Notes: a model not told the origin generated them from the sequence alone. A stretch of DNA of 8,150 nucleotides from an uncultured Selenomonadales bacterium (GCA_946543495.1 CAMNLS010000046.1:1-8150), one strand, 5' to 3'; shown: positions 1 through 6,538, counted from the first letter of the stretch. Numbers and translations are program-made.

Positions 1-128
1 GTCGTCATTGCTAAGCGTCCAATCTTCGCGCCGTCGTGCAGCTCGTGTAAAATCTCGTTGTCGAAGGCGGGCAAAATTATTTCGTGCAGAAGTTCCGCGC
101 TCAACTTGCCGCCCGCGCCGTGTGCCAT
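1..128 (-). CDS. hypE: Hydrogenase maturation protein HypE, N-terminal part (cut by window edge)
   Basis: Only the first 42 codons are visible. They begin MAHGAGGKLSAELLHEIILP and continue through HDGAKIGRLAMT towards an expected TTDS-type segment, matching the glycine-rich HGxGGK start and the 'DGA' stretch of HypE. HypE dehydrates the carbamoyl group placed on its C-terminal cysteine by HypF to thiocyanate, and donates the cyanide to iron held on the HypC-HypD complex for the [NiFe]-hydrogenase active site. The C-terminal cysteine lies outside the window and cannot be checked. The ATG (128-126) overlaps the hypD stop by one base (TAATG), which indicates translational coupling; no strong separate ribosome site is seen, only a GGGAAG stretch inside the hypD end. 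The family call is firm despite the short length. Confidence 0.88.
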   Translation of the reverse strand, partial: MAHGAGGKLSAELLHEIILPAFDNEILHELHDGAKIGRLAMT

Positions 129-1216
129 TAAAATTTTTCTTCCCATTTAAAGTTACTGCCTCCATATTTGAACCAAGCCGCGCAGACGCCCTCGACCGAC
201 ACCATGCAAGGTCCGATGGCGTGGAGCGGTTGACATGCCTTGCCGAATAGCGGACACGCCGTAGGATTAATTACCCCGCGCAAGACTTCGCCGCAACGAC
301 ACGCCGTCTTTTTCTCAATGCGTTCAATCTCGACGGGCTCGACGCGTTCAATGTCAAACGCCGCGAACTCATCACGCATCTTAAGCCCCGACGCAGGAAT
401 CATTCCCATGCCGCGCCACTCGACATCCGCGACTTCATAGACCTGCGACAAAATCTTTTGCGCCGCGACGTTGCCTTCAGCCTTAACCACACTGCGATAA
501 TTATTCGTGACTTCAGCGCGTCCGCCATCAATTTGTTCAAGCAAACTTATCAGCGCAATTAAAATTTCTTCCGCCTCGAAGCCGCCGACCGCACTCGGTA
601 TCTTGAATTCCTCCGACAAAAATTTAAACGCGTCCGCGCCAATGACGACTGCCACATGTCCTGGCAATAAAAAACCGTCGACCTTGACCGACGTATCATT
701 CAATAAAAACCGCAACGCGGGCGGAACTAACTTTTGCGCCGACAGCATGAACAAATTCTTTATCCCGCGAGCCTTCGCCGCTAAAACCGTTGCCGCCGCC
801 GTCGGAGCTGTCGTCTCGAAACCTACTGCCAGAAAGATTATCTTCTTGCTTTGATTTTCTGTAGCGAGCTTCAAACAGTCAAGCGGCGAGTATACTATCC
901 GCACGTCCGCGCCTTCAGCCTTAGCCGCCGACAAACTCGAACGCGAGCCAGGCACCTTGAGCATATCTCCGAACGTCGCAACGATAAATCCTTCCTTGCG
1001 CGAGTATTCTATAGCCTTATCAATGTAATCGTCATTCGTCACGCAAACGGGACAACCCGGACCCGATACAAGCTCAACATTCTCCGGCAAAATCTGACGT
1101 ATCCCCGAACGAAATATCGCAACCGTGTGAGTGCCGCACACTTCCATTAACCGTAGCTTTTTTTTTTCTTTGGCGAGCCGCGCAATCTTTTTGACAAGCT
1201 CAACTTTACCAATCAT
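128..1216 (-). CDS. hypD: Hydrogenase maturation iron-sulfur protein HypD
   Basis: A 362-residue protein of normal HypD length. HypD carries a [4Fe-4S] cluster and, with HypC, forms the scaffold on which Fe(CN)2CO is built before transfer to the hydrogenase large subunit in the cytoplasm. Visible family marks are CGTHT (27-31), GPGCPVCVT (52-60, with C55 and C58), GFETTAPT (132-139), PGHV (185-188), and a C-terminal cysteine set at 306, 308, 321, 328, 337 and 345 suited to cluster binding. No key residue appears missing. The ATG start overlaps the end of the upstream HNH gene by four bases (ATGA), and the stop overlaps hypE. The upstream purine run AAAGG is a weak ribosome site, so translation may depend on the HNH gene before it. 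hypC, often the partner directly upstream, is instead at 6558-6794. Confidence 0.97.
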   Translation of the reverse strand: MIGKVELVKKIARLAKEKKKLRLMEVCGTHTVAIFRSGIRQILPENVELVSGPGCPVCVTNDDYIDKAIEYSRKEGFIVATFGDMLKVPGSRSSLSAAKAEGADVRIVYSPLDCLKLATENQSKKIIFLAVGFETTAPTAAATVLAAKARGIKNLFMLSAQKLVPPALRFLLNDTSVKVDGFLLPGHVAVVIGADAFKFLSEEFKIPSAVGGFEAEEILIALISLLEQIDGGRAEVTNNYRSVVKAEGNVAAQKILSQVYEVADVEWRGMGMIPASGLKMRDEFAAFDIERVEPVEIERIEKKTACRCGEVLRGVINPTACPLFGKACQPLHAIGPCMVSVEGVCAAWFKYGGSNFKWEEKF

Positions 1217-1545
1217 TTCTTTTTACCTTTGACAGCTTTTTTCACAACGCCGACTATCTTTTCTCCTGTGAATTGCAAATTCTTCTTCACGGCTTTTACT
1301 GCGCGTTGCCGATTTGTCTTTGCAAGATCCGGCACCGTTTCTTTCATGCTTGCTTGCTTTGACCTATTGCAATGTTTACACAAACACTGCAAATTCCACA
1401 AACTGTCCGAACCGTCATATTTTTGCGGAACAATGTGATCAATGTCAACATCAGCCTTCCGAATCTTTTTTCCACATTTTGCGCAAGTGTACCAACCGTG
1501 ATTCGATTCGTTGTTTTCGAACCAAGTTTCTCTGTAACTCCCCAA
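1213..1545 (-). CDS. Small HNH endonuclease-like protein
   Basis: A 110-residue protein with a compact HNH nuclease domain. Zinc-binding pairs are C21-x2-C24 and C56-x2-C59. The core is DIDHIVP (34-40, H37 as likely catalytic histidine), N51 in LWNLQ, and N60 in HCNRSK. The C-terminal 30 residues are very lysine-rich and could contact DNA. The start is TTG at 1545: an in-frame stop lies just upstream, no ATG or GTG lies between it and the domain, and AAGGTG stands about 7 nt upstream. It ends with ATGA shared with hypD, so the two are probably co-translated. Its job is unknown; such stand-alone HNH proteins range from homing nucleases to restriction or repair enzymes. Its position between two nickel-cofactor genes does not suggest a role in metal assembly. 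The domain call is firm; the exact N-terminus is less sure. Confidence 0.8.
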   Translation of the reverse strand: MGSYRETWFENNESNHGWYTCAKCGKKIRKADVDIDHIVPQKYDGSDSLWNLQCLCKHCNRSKQASMKETVPDLAKTNRQRAVKAVKKNLQFTGEKIVGVVKKAVKGKKK

Positions 1546-1697
1546 GCTTTATCACCTTCATCAACTTTCTCCCGAAAGGGAGGGAGGGAACCGACCGACC
1601 GCAACTATCTAACCAACCACCCCCGCAACCCTTTAGGGTGGTTCGCCGCGAATGTCGAAATCTCCTGCTTGACAGCAAAAAAATTTTAAAAAAATTT
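1546..1697 (-). repeat. Low-complexity, repeat-rich leader between larC and the HNH gene
   Basis: This 152-base spacer, read leftward, starts with an A/T run of alternating A and T blocks right after the larC stop. It then has an inverted repeat AACCACCC/GGGTGGTT (1615-1622 with 1636-1643, 13-nt loop), tandem CGGT units (about 1590-1600), tandem CCCT units (about 1578-1588), and a small hairpin CTCCC-GAAA-GGGAG (1569-1582 on the plus strand). No convincing promoter or protein is seen. The mixture of short tandem and inverted repeats resembles a dispersed intergenic repeat of the genome, but only one copy is in view, so this is inference. It could also act as an attenuating leader for the HNH-hypDE genes. 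Confidence 0.45.
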
Positions 1698-2936
1698 TTA
1701 TCCGAGCCGAGCTTCTTGCTTCGTCAAAGCCTCCTGCCAGACTGCCTTAAGCGGAACAGAATTCTTTTCGGCAAGGCGGCGGCAGTCTTCGTATTCAGGC
1801 GTTATCGATACAATCTTGCCGTCATACGCGCTGACCTTGCATTGAACTTCGCCAAAGCTCGTCTCAACCTTAGCCATCTTGCGGACAGCTTCAACCCGCC
1901 GCGCTATCTCAATCACGCGCAATCCAATAGTCGTAGTCTCCTCGAAGATAATCTTAATGCAAAGCTCTTTGTGCTCCGCGTCAATCAGCACGCTTAACAT
2001 CTGCGCGGGACGATTCTTCTTCATGTAAATGGGCGTCGTCCACACGTCCAAAGCTCCCGCGTTAAACAGCCGTTCATAAAGCCAGCCGTAAATCTGCGGA
2101 TTCATGTCGTCAATGTTCGCCTCAAGCTTGAGCAAGTGACGTTCTCCGCTCCCGCCATATTCGCCAAGATAAATCCTCAACATGTTCGGAATATCTAAAT
2201 CCCATGTGCCCGCGCCGTAGCCAATCTTCTCAGACGCAAAGTCATCGGGCAAGTTCGCGCTGTATTCGGCAAGCGCATTGACAATCGCCGCTCCCGTCGG
2301 AGTAGTCAGCTCCTTTTCCGCGCCAAAGTGATAAGTCTTGAAGCCTTGCAACAGTTCAGCTGTCGCAGGAGCAGGAACTTGCATTAAACCATGCGCACAC
2401 TTAACGAAGCCACTGCCCGTGTTGATTCGCGAAACAAAAATCTTTTCCACGTCGAGATAATCCAAACACACCGCGCAACCAACGATGTCAACGATAGAAT
2501 CAATCGCGCCGACTTCGTGGAAGGTAACCTCATCAGCCAGGCGTTGATGAACTTTGCCTTCCGCCTTAGCTATGGCAGAAAAAATCGCCAGCGCACGAGT
2601 TTTAACTTCGTCGCTAAGTTCCGAGCCGTCGATAATCTTTTTTATGTCGCCGAACGTCCGATGACTATGATTTTTAAAATGCTCGTGGCGGTGCAAGTGT
2701 CTAATGTTCGGGCGGTCAATCTCCGAGTCAAAGCTCTTCGGAAGTTTAACGTTCACATAAGCCGCGCCAATTCCATTCTTGCTTACGTCGTCAATCTCCA
2801 TGTCGAATTCGTGAGGCAAATTGAGTTTATCGAGTTCGCCGCGCAAATATTTTTCTGGTACGCCCAGTTGAAGACACGCCCCTAAGAACATGTTTCCGCT
2901 TATGCCCGCCGCGCAGTCCAAGTAAATCGCCTTCAT
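1698..2936 (-). CDS. larC: Nickel-pincer cofactor biosynthesis protein LarC (nickel insertion)
   Basis: A 412-residue single-chain LarC (DUF111 family). In characterised systems LarC is the CTP-dependent cyclometallase that inserts nickel into the pyridinium dithiocarboxylate precursor made by LarB and LarE, giving the cofactor of lactate racemase and related enzymes. Visible marks are LDCAAGISGNMFLGA (6-20), a histidine-rich stretch (80-93: HLHRHEHFKNHSHR), FHEVGAIDSIVDIVG (139-153), TTPTGAAI (211-218), EANIDDMNPQIYG (272-284), TPIYMKKNRP (301-310) and EETTTIGLR (332-340). Both halves are in one frame, whereas some lactobacilli encode them as larC1/larC2 joined by frameshifting. The ATG is preceded by AAGGAGG with a 6-nt gap. 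No larA, larB or larE is in the window. It probably leads the larC-HNH-hypD-hypE run, though 152 nt separate it from the HNH gene. Confidence 0.95.
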   Translation of the reverse strand: MKAIYLDCAAGISGNMFLGACLQLGVPEKYLRGELDKLNLPHEFDMEIDDVSKNGIGAAYVNVKLPKSFDSEIDRPNIRHLHRHEHFKNHSHRTFGDIKKIIDGSELSDEVKTRALAIFSAIAKAEGKVHQRLADEVTFHEVGAIDSIVDIVGCAVCLDYLDVEKIFVSRINTGSGFVKCAHGLMQVPAPATAELLQGFKTYHFGAEKELTTPTGAAIVNALAEYSANLPDDFASEKIGYGAGTWDLDIPNMLRIYLGEYGGSGERHLLKLEANIDDMNPQIYGWLYERLFNAGALDVWTTPIYMKKNRPAQMLSVLIDAEHKELCIKIIFEETTTIGLRVIEIARRVEAVRKMAKVETSFGEVQCKVSAYDGKIVSITPEYEDCRRLAEKNSVPLKAVWQEALTKQEARLG

Positions 2937-2942
2937 GAAATC

Positions 2943-2949
2943 CCTCCTT
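2943..2949 (-). promoter_or_regulatory. Ribosome binding site of larC
   Basis: AAGGAGG on the minus strand, 6 nt before the larC ATG, a near-perfect Shine-Dalgarno that fixes the larC start. Between it and the pckA terminator a TATAGC at about -10 distance is visible, but there is no good -35 box, so the promoter of larC is not identified. Confidence 0.8.
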
Positions 2950-2975
2950 GAGTTAGCTATAAAAGTTTGTCGATT

Positions 2976-3015
2976 AAAAATAACCCCGCCCCCCGAAGGG
3001 AACGAGGTCGTTTTT
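2976..3015 (-). terminator. Rho-independent terminator of pckA
   Basis: Read leftward, a 10-bp stem (3007-2998 with 2993-2984) closes on a TTCG loop flanked by C and G, the very stable cUUCGg tetraloop. It is followed by TTATTTTTAAT. It starts about 20 nt after the pckA stop. Three pairs are G-U in the leftward transcript and would be C-A mismatches in the rightward one, so it is built for leftward transcription. Flanking A and T runs extend the stem. Confidence 0.88.
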
Positions 3016-3034
3016 ATTCGGTCAATGTATATTC

Positions 3035-4651
3035 TTAGAGGTGCGGACCTGCAGCAACAAGAGCTTTGCCCGCTTCGTTGTATTCGTACTTCTTGAAGTT
3101 CTTGATAAAGCGGCTTGCAAGGTCTTCAGCCTTTTTATCCCATTCAGTCGGGTCAGCGTAGGTGTTGCGCGGGTCGAGGATATTGGTCGCAACGCCTTCG
3201 AGTTCGGTCGGGATTTCAAGGTCGAAGATAGCAATTTTCTTAGTCGGAGCATTCTTAATCGCGCCGCCCAAGATAGCATCGATAATGCCGCGAGTGTCTT
3301 TAATGGAAATGCGTTTGCCAGTGCCGTTCCAGCCAGTGTTGACGAGGTAAGCTTTCGCGCCGCTCTTTTCCATGCGCTTAACGAGTTCTTCAGCGTATTT
3401 GGTCGGGTGCAGTTCAAGGAACGCTTGACCGAAGCACGCACTAAAGGTCGGAGTCGGCTCAGTGATTCCGCGTTCAGTGCCAGCAAGCTTTGCAGTAAAG
3501 CCAGAGAGGAAATAATACTTAGTCTGTTCGGAAGTCAGAATCGAAACGGGCGGCAGAACTCCGAATGCGTCCGCGCTAAGGAAGATAACCGACTGCGCGG
3601 CGGGACCGTGACTATCGGGGCGCACGATGTTTTTAATGTGATAAATCGGATAGCTAACGCGGGTGTTCTCGGTGACGGACTTATCAGCAAAGTCAATCTT
3701 GCCGTCCTTGTCGACGGTGACATTCTCAAGCAGAGCATCGCGGCGAATAGCGTTGTAAATGTCAGGCTCGGATTCTTTGTCGAGGTTAATAACCTTAGCA
3801 TAGCAACCGCCCTCAAAGTTGAAGACGCCGGTATCGTCCCAGCCGTGCTCGTCGTCGCCGATAAGCAAGCGTTTCGGGTCGGTGCTAAGGGTCGTTTTGC
3901 CCGTGCCGCTAAGTCCAAAGAATATCGCGGTGTTCTCTCCGTTCATGTCGGTGTTGGCGGAGCAATGCATTGCGGCGATGCCTTTAAGCGGCAAGAAAAA
4001 ATTCATGCAACTGAAAATTCCTTTTTTCATCTCACCGCCATACCATGTATTGAGTATAACTTGCTCTTTTGAAGTGAGATTGAAGACAACTGCCGTATCG
4101 GAATTGAGACCGAGTTCTTTGTAATTGTCGACTTTGGCTTTAGACGCATTGTAAACGATGAAGTCGGGCTCTTGGTCAAATTCTTCTTGAGTCTTCGGGC
4201 GAATGAACATGTTGGTAACGAAGTGAGCCTGCCAAGCAACTTCCACGATGAAACGAATCTTCATGCGGGTATCTTTATGAGTGCCGCAGAAGCCGTCGAC
4301 GACGAAAAGGCGTTTGTTGGAGAGTTCCTTAATTGCCAATTCTTTAATAACCTTCCAACTTTCGACGGAACAAGGTTTATTATCGTTCGGAAACTCAGGA
4401 GTTGTCCACCAAACAGAAGTTTCTTGACCTTCTTTAGTCGTCTCGTCATAAACGATAAATTTATCTTTAGGCGAGCGTCCAGTATATACACCTGTCATAA
4501 CGTTGATTGCGCCGAGTTCAGTCTCCTGCCCCACATCATAGCCCGTCAAGCCAGGTTTCGTCTCTTCGTTAAACAAGACTTCGTACGTGGGGTTATAAAT
4601 AACTTCGGTTGTGCCCGTAATGCCATACTTTGTTAAATCCATCATCGGCAT
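3035..4651 (-). CDS. pckA: Phosphoenolpyruvate carboxykinase (ATP)
   Basis: A 538-residue ATP-type PEP carboxykinase, close to the usual 530-540. It interconverts oxaloacetate + ATP and PEP + CO2 + ADP in the cytoplasm; in fermenters it often runs towards oxaloacetate, in others towards gluconeogenesis. Marks (numbered from the chosen ATG): TGRSPKDKF (57-65, with the substrate-binding arginine), KKG (209-211) and H229 in the metal site, P-loop GLSGTGKTT (246-254), GDDEHGW (265-271), and the NTRVSYP arginine (331). I chose ATG at 4651 because GGAGG lies 8 nt before it; a TTG five codons further upstream overlaps that ribosome site and is unlikely. It has its own promoter and terminator, so it is a single-gene unit. 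The family call is very firm; the physiological direction is not visible. Confidence 0.98.
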   Translation of the reverse strand: MPMMDLTKYGITGTTEVIYNPTYEVLFNEETKPGLTGYDVGQETELGAINVMTGVYTGRSPKDKFIVYDETTKEGQETSVWWTTPEFPNDNKPCSVESWKVIKELAIKELSNKRLFVVDGFCGTHKDTRMKIRFIVEVAWQAHFVTNMFIRPKTQEEFDQEPDFIVYNASKAKVDNYKELGLNSDTAVVFNLTSKEQVILNTWYGGEMKKGIFSCMNFFLPLKGIAAMHCSANTDMNGENTAIFFGLSGTGKTTLSTDPKRLLIGDDEHGWDDTGVFNFEGGCYAKVINLDKESEPDIYNAIRRDALLENVTVDKDGKIDFADKSVTENTRVSYPIYHIKNIVRPDSHGPAAQSVIFLSADAFGVLPPVSILTSEQTKYYFLSGFTAKLAGTERGITEPTPTFSACFGQAFLELHPTKYAEELVKRMEKSGAKAYLVNTGWNGTGKRISIKDTRGIIDAILGGAIKNAPTKKIAIFDLEIPTELEGVATNILDPRNTYADPTEWDKKAEDLASRFIKNFKKYEYNEAGKALVAAGPHL

Positions 4652-4659
4652 AATTTCTA

Positions 4660-4664
4660 CCTCC
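4660..4664 (-). promoter_or_regulatory. Ribosome binding site of pckA (decides the start)
   Basis: GGAGG on the minus strand stands 8 nt before the ATG at 4651. A possible TTG start at 4666 would have this site inside its own coding sequence, so the ATG giving MPMMDL is preferred. Confidence 0.85.
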
Positions 4665-4681
4665 AAAAATTTATTTCGCTA

Positions 4682-4715
4682 ATGATAAACGTTTGTTTTG
4701 TAAATGTCAAACAAA
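4682..4715 (-). promoter_or_regulatory. pckA promoter with operator-like inverted repeat
   Basis: On the minus strand, -35 TTGACA (4710-4705, perfect) and -10 TATCAT (4687-4682, five of six) are separated by exactly 17 nt. A perfect 7-bp inverted repeat, TTTGTTT at 4692-4698 and AAACAAA at 4709-4715 (plus-strand reading, 10-nt centre), covers the spacer and part of the -35 box. The palindrome AAACGTTT (4687-4694) touches the -10. The promoter is strongly supported; that the repeat binds a repressor is inference from its position. Confidence 0.85.
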
Positions 4716-4898
4716 AAGCCTTAGCAGATTGTCCGCACAGGCTGATGAAGCTTTTACATCCATAAAAAATTGACCCGCGCCGCGATTTGTGCTAAGCTGA
4801 TTTCGTCAAAATTCTTAACACGTCGGAGCGTGAGCCAAAAGATTTTTGCTATTGTAAGCGTTCCAGCGGCATTTGTAAAGTTAAAGGAGCGAATTATT
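4716..4898 (+). promoter_or_regulatory. Upstream region of the NUMOD4/HNH gene, with a possible promoter
   Basis: The spacer between the pckA promoter and the HNH gene. A candidate rightward promoter is TTGACC (4770-4775), 17-nt spacer, TAAGCT (4793-4798); the -35 is good and the -10 is poor, and it would give a leader of about 95 nt. AAAGGAG (4883-4889) lies 9 nt before the GTG at 4899 and is the likely ribosome site. Nothing else is recognisable here: no tRNA, no clear riboswitch and no long inverted repeat. Confidence 0.4.
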
Positions 4899-5291
4899 GT
4901 GACAGTCGAAGAAGCGAAGAAAATTTTGCTGGCGGCAAAGCTCAGCCCACTTGAACAAATCGCATTGCATGTTTTGTTTGAAGAGATAAGCTACGATGAT
5001 TTGCCCGATGAAATTTGGCGCGATGTTGTCGGTTACGAAGGACTTTATCAAGTAAGCAATCTCGACAGAGTCAAAAGCTTTAGAAAAGGCAAGATACGAA
5101 TTCTTAAGGCGAATGCTGGTATCAGAGGCTATTTTCGCGTTGTTCTTTGTAAAGATTTCGATAAGAAAAATCGTTTCGTTCATGTGCTCGTTGCCAAAGC
5201 TTTCATTCCAAACCCCGAAAATAAATCGCAGGTCAATCACATTTCTGGAGATAAATCCGATAATCGCGTTATACGAATCTTGAGTGGATGA
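4899..5291 (+). pseudogene. NUMOD4/HNH homing-endonuclease-like gene, 5' part (frameshifted)
   Basis: The reading frame from GTG 4899 gives about 130 residues. After a helical, acidic N-terminus (1-38) comes a NUMOD4 segment, EIWRDVVGYEGLYQVSNLDRVKSF split at about 38-61, then an HNH_3-type core with VHVLVAKAFIPNP (94-106) and VNHISGDKSDN (112-122). The family normally continues with 'RV-x-NLEW-T-P-EN', and those codons are present but in the -1 frame from about 5270, while the original frame runs into TGA at 5289. Loss of a single base near 5268-5275 explains this (for example GTTTAT changed to GTTAT). The GTG start is chosen for its AAAGGAG site; the frame is open further upstream to a TTG at 4770, but that extension has no family similarity. 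Such proteins are usually selfish, DNA-cutting free-standing genes from phages or introns. Domain identity is firm; whether it still works is doubtful. Confidence 0.8.
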
Positions 5292-5515
5292 CGCCTGAAG
5301 AAAATATAAGGCACGCTTTCGACAACGGTCTTCGTAAAAGCGGTTGCGAACACTTTAGATCAAAATTTACAGCTGAACAGGTTCGAGAAATTCGCCGCGA
5401 TTGTATTCCAGGCGACCCTGAACGTGGCTTTAAAGCATTCGCTAGAAAATTCAATGTGACGTCCAGAATCATTAGAGATGCTTTTTACAGAAAATCTTAT
5501 TTGGACGTGGAGTAG
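5270..5515 (+). pseudogene. NUMOD4/HNH homing-endonuclease-like gene, 3' part in the shifted frame
   Basis: Continuation of the preceding gene in the -1 frame. From about 5276 it reads NLEWMTPEENIRHAFDNGLR, the usual end of the HNH_3 domain. It is followed by SKFTAEQVREIRRD and FKAFARKFNVTSRIIRDAFY, a helix-turn-helix-like DNA-binding tail typical of these endonucleases, ending at TAG 5513-5515. The intact tail with no further stop suggests the shift is recent or a sequence error. The TGA ending the first part (5289-5291) overlaps an ATG (5288-5290) as ATGA, so a separate C-terminal polypeptide of 75 residues could arise by re-initiation; it would lack the NLEW end of the nuclease core. It ends 7 nt before the convergent rnz stop. 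Confidence 0.75.
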
Positions 5516-5522
5516 GGGCGTG

Positions 5523-6452
5523 CTAGTTTTCAAAGCGCAAAGTCGTAGACATGCCGTCGTGCCCGCAGAGAGTGTTTTCAAAAATGGCGGTGGCATTCGG
5601 CAGATAATCTTTCGGGTCTGTAATCATGTGGGAATAATGAGTAAGCCAAAGCTGTTTAACGTTGGCTCGCTTAGCGACTTCAGCGGCTTGAGCAAAAGTC
5701 ATGTGTCGTCCGTGCTCTATGGCGTGCGGAGCCTGTTCAAATTCGCCATAGGTCGCCTCGCTAATCATTAAGTCCGCGTCCTTTGTCGCCGTGAACAAAT
5801 TATCACAAAGTGCCGTGTCGCCCGTGAATACAAACTTCAACCCCTTGCGCGGCTCACCTAGAACTTGTTCGGGCAATATGATTACGCCGTCGAGCTGAAC
5901 GCATTGCCCTTTCTGAAGAATACTCCATTGATTCACGGGGACGCCTAACTCTTTTGCCTTCTGCGGCATGAATTTTCCTGCGCGCCCCAATGTGAAACAA
6001 TAACCTTGACTCGGCACGCGATGTTCCGTCTTGAATGCAGATAACTTCGCCGCAACTGACCAACCATCAATCAGCTCGGCAAGCTTCAAACCGTCTGCAG
6101 GAAGTGCAAACATTATTATCGGGAAGGAAACCCAGCCCGTTAGCTTTAATATCGGCTCCAACTTTTCTTGCAAGCCTTCCGGTCCTGTTATGTAAAGCGG
6201 CTCCGTTCGCTTTATGCTACGCATCGTCTGCAACAATCCGGGCAAGCCGAAAATATGGTCTCCGTGATAATGAGTCAATGCAATTATATCTGTCTTCATC
6301 AGGCTTACGCCCGCTTTGATTGCCGCAATTTGTGTTCCCTCTCCGCAGTCAAATAATATTGAATGTCCGCCGCAACTCAAAAATATCGTCGTGAGTGCTC
6401 TATCTGGGCTGGGCATGAGTGCCGCCGTTCCAATTAAGGTTATGTCTATCAT
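5523..6452 (-). CDS. rnz: Ribonuclease Z (tRNA 3'-end processing)
   Basis: A 309-residue metallo-beta-lactamase-fold nuclease of normal short RNase Z length. It cuts the 3' trailer from tRNA precursors. Zinc ligands and motifs in order: THYHGDH (60-66; H61, H63, D65, H66), H144 in KTEHRVPSQGY, GDT (211-213, D212), EATY (232-235), EHGRHMT (246-252, H250), and H272 in LTHYS. Residues about 150-205 correspond to the tRNA-gripping exosite arm (GRAGKF, ELGVPVNQW). The metal ligands all seem present, although the last motif reads THYSHM where many relatives have THxSxRY. The ATG follows GAGGTGAG, 5-8 nt away, and a good promoter lies upstream. It is monocistronic, divergent from hypC, and converges on the broken HNH gene. 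Some related hydrolases look alike, but the exosite makes RNase Z the best call. Confidence 0.93.
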   Translation of the reverse strand: MIDITLIGTAALMPSPDRALTTIFLSCGGHSILFDCGEGTQIAAIKAGVSLMKTDIIALTHYHGDHIFGLPGLLQTMRSIKRTEPLYITGPEGLQEKLEPILKLTGWVSFPIIMFALPADGLKLAELIDGWSVAAKLSAFKTEHRVPSQGYCFTLGRAGKFMPQKAKELGVPVNQWSILQKGQCVQLDGVIILPEQVLGEPRKGLKFVFTGDTALCDNLFTATKDADLMISEATYGEFEQAPHAIEHGRHMTFAQAAEVAKRANVKQLWLTHYSHMITDPKDYLPNATAIFENTLCGHDGMSTTLRFEN

Positions 6453-6472
6453 GATTGCTCACCTCAATTTTG

Positions 6473-6501
6473 ATTCTAGCAAAGCAATTTATCAGTGTAA
6501 A
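6473..6501 (-). promoter_or_regulatory. Promoter of rnz
   Basis: On the minus strand, -35 TTTACA (6501-6496, five of six) and -10 TAGAAT (6478-6473, five of six) with a 17-nt spacer, about 21 nt before the rnz ATG, leaving room only for a short leader containing the GAGGTGAG ribosome site. Confidence 0.78.
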
Positions 6502-6509
6502 TAAGAATT

Positions 6510-6538
6510 TTGCAAAGTCTTGGCAAGTGGTGTATTAT
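6510..6538 (+). promoter_or_regulatory. Promoter of hypC
   Basis: On the plus strand, -35 TTGCAA (6510-6515, four of six) and -10 TATTAT (6533-6538, five of six) with a 17-nt spacer. The ribosome site GAGGTG (6545-6550) follows, 7 nt before the hypC ATG. The -35 box is only 8 bp from the rnz -35 box, so the two promoters stand back to back. Confidence 0.72.

Noticed and set aside
1578..1588. G-quadruplex from GGGAGGGAGGG
   Set aside because: Only three adjacent G-tracts are present and the first pairs into a local hairpin; a fourth tract is lacking.
1451..1678. A 75-codon leftward frame through the repeat-rich leader, containing MKVIKLGEL
   Set aside because: The product is arginine/glycine-rich with no domain and comes from the repeats; the HNH gene in another frame is the better use of this DNA.
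1314..1997. A 227-codon rightward open frame across the HNH gene, leader and larC end
   Set aside because: It crosses two genes and their spacer on the opposite strand, has no ribosome site and shows no recognisable domain.
3041..4072. A 343-codon rightward open frame opposite pckA
   Set aside because: It lies fully inside pckA, whose motifs are unmistakable; the frame is open because of codon bias in pckA, and its translation resembles no family.
4652..4666. TTG start of pckA five codons upstream
   Set aside because: The GGAGG ribosome site lies inside that extension and is ideally spaced for the ATG at 4651.
4770..4898. N-terminal extension of the NUMOD4/HNH gene from TTG 4770
   Set aside because: The extension has no family similarity, overlaps a candidate promoter, and a better ribosome site precedes GTG 4899.
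5264..5291. Programmed -1 ribosomal frameshift in the HNH gene
   Set aside because: No X-XXY-YYZ slippery heptamer and no obvious downstream structure are seen; a lost base or sequence error is simpler.
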